From Branchiostoma floridae (taxonomy: Eukaryota; Chordata; Leptocardii; Amphioxiformes; Branchiostomatidae), in the NCBI RefSeq assembly GCF_000003815.2, contig NC_049980.1, positions 478,353 to 525,478 of the forward strand: 47,126 bases of DNA, written 5' to 3'. Of the stretch, positions 41,821 through 47,126 are shown piece by piece. The position numbers and the translations under genes were made by a program. Every line of letters starts with the position of its first letter. Position 1 is the stretch's first letter. The notes beneath the pieces are model-generated. The model was given only the letters and a program-made list of their open reading frames with translations. It ran no database searches and was not told the origin of the DNA.

Positions 41821-42300
41821 AGTATCGCCCAGACCGAGATGCTTTGCGCTTGTTGGTTGCCTAGGTAACACGTGGGTAAGCAGCGCGCATGCGTGCCTAT
41901 TTTGTTTAGCCGCGTCATTCGAACAACAATCGTGTTTACAGTCGGGCCGTTTCTTTCAGCTCCTTATTTACAACCTACGTCACTACTTGTTTAGATTCAG
42001 CGAGCCAGCCTTTGGGAAGCTGTGGTTAAGTCACACATAGTACAAGGTATGAATTCTGTTTTGTAATGTTTATCATTTATTTTCAGCTACGTACGCCGTA
42101 AATAGATTGGTTAGATATAGTAGAAAATGTTACGGTGTCGGCGGAGCATAATTCCTCGTATCGCTTGCAAGTTTACTACTCGCTCCTCCAAAGTACCAAA
42201 CTAAATCATCAGTTTTCGTTGTAAGTTCTTTGTAAATAAGTAATCATCTACTACTAGCTTTGTATCGCTGCGTCAAAAATGTTTGTTTACACAAAATATG
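41821..42300. other. Gene-free stretch
   Basis: Nothing recognised. CG density rises towards the right. Confidence 0.4.
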
Positions 42301-42760
42301 TTGTTTACGCTGTGCAAATGCTGGGCTCTGTAATGAGGTAACGCACGTCGTGCGACTTTCTATTCGGTTATAATGAGGAATTGTACGCCCGACCTCGCAA
42401 AGCATTGTGCGTTGCAAAATAGCGGCTATGATGTTCCAATCTACCGCTGTAGACTCCTGTTTTTTTAAAGGAAATTTACGCATTTCAAGTCCGACGTTTG
42501 CGACACGTTACTCATCGTATCAATGCGCTCCGTTTTACGCCACCGCTTTCCGCTTCTTGTGTACATGGATTACGTGCCAATTCGGGTTGCTTTGAGGTCA
42601 TGCACGTGTCTGTTGACTACGCGAGGTACCTCGGCACGCGCAATGTTGCAATGTCCGCCGCTATGCCCGTCGCTTTTGCGCCCACGAAAACGCGTGTCCG
42701 TTCTGTGCACAAGCGTGCGAAGTCAGCACGGGGCGAGGTAATGCACGCGTTCGGAGTTTG
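42301..42760. promoter_or_regulatory. CpG-rich segment
   Basis: CpG is frequent here compared with the AT-rich surroundings. Overlapping plus-strand ORFs (up to 119 aa) are Arg/Cys-rich, as expected from CpG-rich non-coding DNA. It could be an unmethylated regulatory island or simply a young GC-rich repeat, since the adjoining element shares the composition. Confidence 0.3.
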
Positions 42761-42936
42761 CGTGAAGTTGCTCAAAACTCGTCAATCGGCACGAAACGTG
42801 CTATTCTTCAAGCGACGCTATCTTTACACGCGTGCGGTTACCGTCACGCTACAGTAACTCCGCACACGTGCAAAGATAGCGGCGTTTGAGAATTGGCACG
42901 TTTCGTGTGGATTCTCGTGTTTTGAGCAACTTCACG
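42761..42936. mobile_element. GC-rich palindromic MITE, about 85-bp arms
   Basis: CGTGAAGTTGCTCAAAACTC, GGCACGAAACGTGC and GCTATCTTTACACG on the left are answered by CGTGCAAAGATAGC, GGCACGTTTCGTGT and GTTTTGAGCAACTTCACG on the right. About 75-80% arm identity. One arm plus the outward flank (TCGTGTTATTCCTCA ... GGGTAACC, to about 43.07 kb) is present inverted at 35.79-36.06 kb. Confidence 0.85.
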
Positions 42937-43079
42937 TCGTGTTATTCCTCAATCCGGGTACCCCAAACATAGCTCCAGAAACAGAACTTGATATACCGAA
43001 ATACCCTGGTGTTAAATACAGAGGATAAAGGTTACCCCGCGAATAAAGGTGAACTAGAGTTACACCTTCATTACTCAGC

Positions 43080-43146
43080 GGACATGATGGATTAACAACA
43101 AGGCCAATGTGACATGATGGATTAACAACAAGGCCAATGTGACAAA
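43080..43146. repeat. Exact tandem duplication, about 31-bp unit
   Basis: GACATGATGGATTAACAACA followed by AGGCCAATGT occurs twice in immediate succession without differences. Confidence 0.95.
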
Positions 43147-43689
43147 CAAAAGACTGTCCATCATAATTAGTAGTTCAACTAATGATAGCATGGCAGTTAG
43201 CAAATTGACCAATTAGAGTTGCATGACTTTGCACTATTATGTTTTTTTTTCATCTCTACTCTAAATTGCTATGTCTTTTCTGTGCATAACACTACTTATA
43301 CCATTTATTATTTGATCTTATATTCAGAAAGATTATTTTCTTATCATGTTTGAGAAAAAACAGAATTTAGAAGAACACTCTTACTTTAGAAAAATGATGT
43401 AAGAAAGATACTTACTTAGGATTAAATAGGAAAAAACATGTTTTTTTTGTCTTCGTGCACAAGATGATTTTCAAAGAAAAGTTTTCTTGTTTTGAGAATC
43501 TTTTATAAGTGTGTATAAGAAACAAGAGAAATAAGAAAACACATTTTTTGTAGTGATGTGGTAGGGTAATGCCCCTCCAAGTGGGAATGTTGCAATTTGC
43601 AATTCAAACTGCTGACAAGGACACTATTTACACAAGTAGCTTTTCTTGTACAAGTATGGCTTCTCCAAAGGTAAGGTAAGACTGATTTT
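43147..43689 (-). other. 3' flank of the ZNF-C group, paralogous to 14.66-15.04 kb
   Basis: Many AAGAAAA/TTCTT-rich words, then AATGCCCCTCCAAGTGGGAA, TGTTGCAA, GTAGCTTTTCTTGTACAAGT and ATGGCTTCTC. These match 14.88-14.99 kb (AGTGCCCCTCCAAGCAGAAA, TGTTGCAA, GTGGCTTTTTTTGTATAAGC, ATGGCTTATC). The finger remnants that follow match as well, so the homology is segmental. Confidence 0.75.
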
Positions 43690-44458
43690 TAACCTCACTC
43701 CCCACACACGCATGTAGGTTTCTATATTACCGGTGTGTTTGGCTACATGGCTGTCCAACGTAGATTTCCTGGTCACACTTGTAAGGCTAAGGTCACATTT
43801 CCAAACTATGGGCCAGCCAGGATATTTTAAGAAACAAAAAAATTAAATGTATACCTAGAAATATACAAAAATCATGTTCAGGAATCTTATTTTGATATTT
43901 TGTGTGCTTTGACGTCCTTCATACCATTTTTTTTGCTCACGAAAGCCGGTTTGGAAATGTGACCTAAGCTTAAGCCTAAGATTTCGACCTGTGTGAGTTT
44001 TCATATGTACAGGTAAGGTAAAACTTTTAGCTGCTCTGCACTCCTCACACACATAGATTTTCTAACCAGTGTGTTTGGCTAGTCGAGTCGACCAATGCAA
44101 CAGTGTTGCGGGAGGAACTAAAGTCTAAGGTGTTTGGCTATGTGGCTGTCCAAAGTTGATTTCCGTACAGTCATGCAACAAAATAGTCACATAGGTCATA
44201 CTCGTAAGGTTTCCATCTGTACGAGTTCCCATTAGCAAAAACAAGGTAGACCTTTCAGCTGTCCTGTACCTGTATTTTCCTCACATGTAGAGCTTCTCAT
44301 CAGTGTTTTGCTACATGTTGGCCCAAAGTGGATTTCTGAGTCACATGGGTTACACCTGTAGAGATCTTCACCTGTATGAGCTCTCTCACACATGTTGGGT
44401 GTGTTTGGCTACATGTTTATCCAAACGAGATTTATGGGCAGCAGAATAGTCACAGTGG
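43690..44458 (-). pseudogene. Decayed finger array downstream of ZNF-C
   Basis: Minus-strand finger remnants in changing frames: YKCDHCDYSAAHKSRLDKHV (about 44.46-44.40 kb), pieces of TGEKP linkers, and CRAAKSFTLPVHMKTHTG (about 44.04-43.98 kb), with missing Cys/His ligands and small indels. They directly continue the ZNF-C array, so they are its former 3' half. A MITE is inserted at 43787-43975. Confidence 0.85.
43787..43975. mobile_element. MITE inserted in finger remnants
   Basis: Terminal inverted repeat GGTCACATTTCCAAAC (43791) / GTTTGGAAATGTGACC (to 43964), with outer GGCTAA/TTAAGCC extensions and TAAG next to both ends (43782 and 43976 regions). The flanking finger sequence (CACACTTGTAAG | ATTTCGACCTGTGTGAG) is continuous across it. 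The inner part has no transposase. TAA/TAAG flanks would suit a Harbinger-type target, but that is tentative. Confidence 0.78.
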
Positions 44459-45646
44459 TCACACTTGTTGGCTCTTCTCATGTGTATGGGTTCTTGCATG
44501 TTGGGATAAGTAAGACTTCCGTGCTGTCCTGTACCCGCACATGCCACACATGTAGGGTTTTTCACCAGAATGCTTTGCTAGATGTCGGTTCAAATGGGAT
44601 TTCACGGCAAAAGATGAGTCACACTGGTCACATTTATAAGGTTTTTCTCCTGTATGGGTTCTTAAATGTTTGGTTAAGTCAGATTTGCAAGCTGTCCTGT
44701 ACCCACACTCGCCACACATGTAAGGTTTTTCACCAGAATGTTTTGTTAGATGTCGGTTCAAATGGGATTTCACGGCAAAAGATGAGTCACACTGGTCACA
44801 TTTATAAGGTTTTTCTCCTGTATGAGTTCTTAAATGTTTGGTTAAGTCAGATTTGCAAGCTGTCCTGTACTCACACTTGCCACACATGTAGGGTTTTTCA
44901 CCTGTGTGTCTGGCTATATGTTCGTCTAAACTGACTTTCTGAGCAGCAAAATAGTCACACTTGTCACACTTGTAGGGTTTTTCACCTGTATGAGTTCTCA
45001 TATGTCTGGAAAGATTACCCCTGTTAGTTGTCCTGTGCCCACACTCTCCACACATGAAGGGTTTCTCACCGGTGTGTACAGTTACATGTTCATCCAAATG
45101 ATTTTTTTGGGCAGCAGAATAGTCACAGTGGTCACACTTGTACGGCTTCTCACCTGTATGAGTTCTTACATGTTGGGATAAGTGAGACTTGTTAGCTGTC
45201 CTGTACCCGCACTCGCCACACATGTAGGGTTTTTTACCAGTGTGTTTGGCTACATGTAGGTTCAAAGCGGTTTTGTCAGCAGCAGAATAGTCACACAGGT
45301 CACACTTGTAGGGTTTTTCACCTGTATGTGTTCTCATATGTTTGGATAGGTTAGCCCTGCGAGCTGTCTTGTACTTGCACTCTCCACACTTGTAGGGTTT
45401 CTCACCGGCATGAGTTCGTACATGTTGGGATATGTGTGACTTCTGTGCTGGTCTGTCCCCACACTCGCCATGCATGTAAGGTTTCTCTCCAGTATGACCT
45501 TCTGAATCATCGTCCAAACTGCTTTTGGTTCCTGTCGACTTCTCTTCAAACATGCCTGCAGCCATGTCCAATGAAACTCCAATAGGAGACCTATTAGAGA
45601 AGTTGAGAGGAACAGCAGTGGGACACCTATTTCCTTCCTCTGCCAT
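44459..45646 (-). CDS. ZNF-C: poly-C2H2 zinc-finger protein, 395 aa, probably frameshift-truncated
   Basis: Predicted nuclear DNA-binding protein. The ATG at 45646 is chosen because the longer in-frame Met at 45664 lies upstream of the acceptor CCATTAG|GTCAGAC (exon from 45653). Residues 1-56 are an N-terminal block shared with ZNF-A (MAEEGNRCPTAVPLNFSNRS...). Residues 57-395 are 12 fingers of 28 residues with alternating CGECGYRT and CDxCDYSAA/CDSSFAVK types and TGEKP/SGEKP linkers. Finger 1 has His for its first Cys. Fingers 8-9 and 10-11 are a recent 168-bp tandem duplication (44723-44890 and 44555-44722) with about 3 changed residues in 56. The array ends HTHEKSQQV-stop: one extra nucleotide in the linker shifts the frame, and the next finger is readable in another frame. 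Whether the truncated protein is made is unknown. Confidence 0.88.
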   Translation of the reverse strand: MAEEGNRCPTAVPLNFSNRSPIGVSLDMAAGMFEEKSTGTKSSLDDDSEGHTGEKPYMHGECGDRPAQKSHISQHVRTHAGEKPYKCGECKYKTARRANLSKHMRTHTGEKPYKCDLCDYSAADKTALNLHVAKHTGKKPYMCGECGYRTANKSHLSQHVRTHTGEKPYKCDHCDYSAAQKNHLDEHVTVHTGEKPFMCGECGHRTTNRGNLSRHMRTHTGEKPYKCDKCDYFAAQKVSLDEHIARHTGEKPYMCGKCEYRTACKSDLTKHLRTHTGEKPYKCDQCDSSFAVKSHLNRHLTKHSGEKPYMCGECGYRTACKSDLTKHLRTHTGEKPYKCDQCDSSFAVKSHLNRHLAKHSGEKPYMCGMCGYRTARKSYLSQHARTHTHEKSQQV

Positions 45647-45760
45647 GTCTGACCTAATGGACAAAAAATTTGAAAAGAAAAATATAATAAGTCAAGAGTG
45701 CAACTTTCTGCTAAAATATAAGTTCTGTTAGCCTAGACACTATGCTCCACAGGTCACTAA
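45647..45760 (-). other. ZNF-C splice acceptor and intron side
   Basis: Minus-strand TTTCTTTTCAAATTTTTTGT then CCATTAG is the same pyrimidine tract and acceptor found before ZNF-A. The 5' exon was not identified. Confidence 0.6.
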
Positions 45761-45764
45761 AAGT

Positions 45765-46640
45765 AGCATACCCAAATACAGAAATAGACATAACATACAA
45801 GAGGAGATAGCTGGCAAAACTTGATAAGGAGGGTATCAGGTCTTTTCGTCCCCTAGATCTTTCGTCCCCTAGTCCTTTCGTCCCCGTTTTGGATGTTTCG
45901 TCTTCGTCATGGTTCTTTCGTCCTCGTCATGTTACAGTGTTTAACCCCCAAAAGGCAACTTATAAGAAATTTTATCACGTCCTATTCCGTAGTGATTAAA
46001 TCTTATGCTTTGAAAGCATTTTCTAATACTTTGGAAAAGCTTATATCGGGAAAATAGTTGCTCATTCCTCCGCTGGACGGTGCCATACTCTGACTACAAT
46101 ATAATTCATGAATTCACCAACATGAATATCCTAAAGTTTTTCAAAATGTGCACACAGTCGATTATGTTGTTAAAGTTTCCTATAAGTTTGCTTATTTACT
46201 CAGACAAACTCGGTAAAAGGTTCGCACGAGCGCTTTGCAACACGCGCAAACATCCAAGATGGCGGACCCGGCGGCATGAAAATTTCTTACTCGTCCGTTT
46301 TGTGCCGGTTATCGGAAGTGGAAGACTAAACAAATCAAAAATGTACTTTTTTTAATAGAAGTTTGATAAAAACTCTTATAGAAATTTTGTGACTTGACAA
46401 TAACTTGTTGCATAGACAAGCATCATCCGAGGACGAAACATCCAGGGGATCCCCGGGGACGAATGGTCTAGGGGACGAAAAGACTAGTAACCGATAAGGA
46501 GTAGTGCCAGTATGTGATAGAGAGAATGGGTTGCAAAGTATTGGCCAGCTAGTAGTAAGTCACTCCTCTGTTGTGTTATTTGTCTATTCGGGCAATTTCT
46601 ATTCCATCGACCTGTGCACGGGCACACACCTGTCAGAATT
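45765..46640 (+). repeat. Dispersed repeat copy split by a 661-bp insertion
   Basis: ACCCAAATACAG, ACAAGAGGAGATAGCTGGC before the insert, then GAGAATGGGTTGCAAAGT, GTGTTATTTGTCTATTCGGG and ATTTCTATTCCATCGACC after it. This reconstructs the order seen at 20.56 and 30.46 kb. Confidence 0.8.
45832..46492. mobile_element. Non-autonomous TIR element, 661 bp, 9-bp target duplication, TTTCGTCCCC words
   Basis: Flanked by GATAAGGAG on both sides (45823-45831 and 46493-46501). Left end GGTATCAGGTCTTTTCGTCC, right end inverse of GGTTACTAGTCTTTTCGTCC. The word TTTCGTCCCC (or TTTCGTC(C/T)TC) recurs about six times at the left and three times inverted at the right. An 8-9 bp duplication with iterated ends would fit Mutator- or Merlin-like groups, not decided here. 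The interior holds AAGATGGCGGA (46256) and CGGAAGTG (46313), which resemble YY1 and ETS sites. No transposase. Confidence 0.87.
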
Positions 46641-47126
46641 TGGTCTGGTCCATTTACGACAAAACGCCTCATGTGCGGCATTTGGGAAAATGGCGGCTCG
46701 ATTTGCCGATTCAAAATTACGGCGAAACTTTGCCTCTCAGACATGTCCAAACATGCGCCGTAAATTGTTTTCCATGCGGAAACGTTAGAGGGGCGTAAAA
46801 GGAAGGCGCCGTCTTTGTCAGTCGGTGTGGAAGTTCTAGAAATTCGCTGAAAGAAGGTCACTTTCAAGGTGCGTTCGCCATGTTTGTATGTCCCAACTTT
46901 GAGATGATATAGAAAAAAAAACGAAAGCGGTGTCCAAAATCACAGTGATCTCCCGGGTAGGTAGATTAGTGACGAATATGATGCCGAAAACCGCACGTCG
47001 ACACCACTTTTGTTAAATGAGAGAGAGGTCCGAGAGTGCGGTCAGCCCTCGGGCGGTAGGCCAAGGTATTGTTGTCGGATCGCCCGTGCTGAAGCGCCCG
47101 GGTACGTGTTCCGTGTGTGACCCGAA
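46641..47126. promoter_or_regulatory. CpG-rich stretch upstream of ZNF-C with a YY1-like site
   Basis: CG-rich to the window edge, with AAAATGGCGGC at 46687-46697 matching the YY1 consensus. Overlapping ORFs on both strands have no domain. It lies about 1 kb upstream of the ZNF-C coding exon in minus sense, so a promoter or 5' exon of that gene here is plausible but not shown. Confidence 0.3.

Noticed and set aside
42498-42857. 119-aa plus-strand ORF in CpG-rich DNA
   Set aside because: Three overlapping frames are open by composition, the ORF runs into the palindromic element, and no domain is visible.
46484-46867. 127-aa minus ORF as a 5' exon of ZNF-C
   Set aside because: It overlaps the end of the 45.8-46.5 kb element and a dispersed repeat, and no donor site or conserved motif could be defended.

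Overview
The window looks like a draft-assembly piece of a lancelet (amphioxus, Branchiostoma-type) genome. The evidence is long C2H2 zinc-finger arrays of the alternating CGECGYRT / CDYSAAQK kind, a CR1/L2-like LINE with close relatives nearby, dense short inverted-repeat elements, tRNA-derived SINEs, introns implied by clean splice acceptors, and one 100-N gap. The species call rests on recalled family resemblance; no search was run. No bacterial, organellar or viral gene set is visible.

Genes. All convincing host genes are poly-zinc-finger genes on the minus strand. ZNF-A (about 16.44-18.29 kb) is broken by frameshifts, two nonsense codons and the gap, and a more decayed relic lies at 15.04-15.37 kb. 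ZNF-B (27142-28608) is intact: 488 residues and about 15 fingers, the last few decaying. ZNF-C (44459-45646) is a 395-residue, 12-finger ORF. It is truncated by an apparent 1-nt frameshift, and a graveyard of finger remnants follows to 43.69 kb. A and C share an N-terminal block of about 55 residues, the same acceptor context and homologous 3' flanks, so they are segmental duplicates. B has a different, basic N-terminus.

Transposons. A nearly full-length CR1/L2-like LINE (about 31.93-35.05 kb, minus) keeps all endonuclease and RT motifs and has one in-frame stop. It interrupts an older repeat. Truncated LINE pieces lie at 9.77, 24.4, 24.9, 28.7-29.16 and 30.35 kb. A complete tRNA-derived SINE with target duplications sits at 12056-12334. 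DNA-transposon-like elements without transposase include 3037-3606, 9253-9452, 10329-10739 (hAT-like, 8-bp duplication), 11254-11945, 22168-23392, 29338-29760 (Tc1/pogo-like), 30001-30321, 40661-40794 (near-perfect palindrome), 42761-42936, 43787-43975 (inside finger remnants) and 45832-46492 (9-bp duplication). Nested insertions give a relative order of events.

Other structure. A minisatellite at 36.06-36.91 kb has about eight units of about 107 bp, mostly alternating between two types. A dispersed repeat carries octamers in the fixed layout ATGCAAAT-N9-ATTTGCAT. There are several 85-290 bp tandem duplications. CpG-rich segments at 42.3-42.9 and 46.6-47.1 kb could hold promoters. The overall picture is a rapidly turning-over zinc-finger cluster in a transposon-rich landscape, which resembles vertebrate KRAB-ZNF clusters but has no KRAB domain; that comparison is inference.
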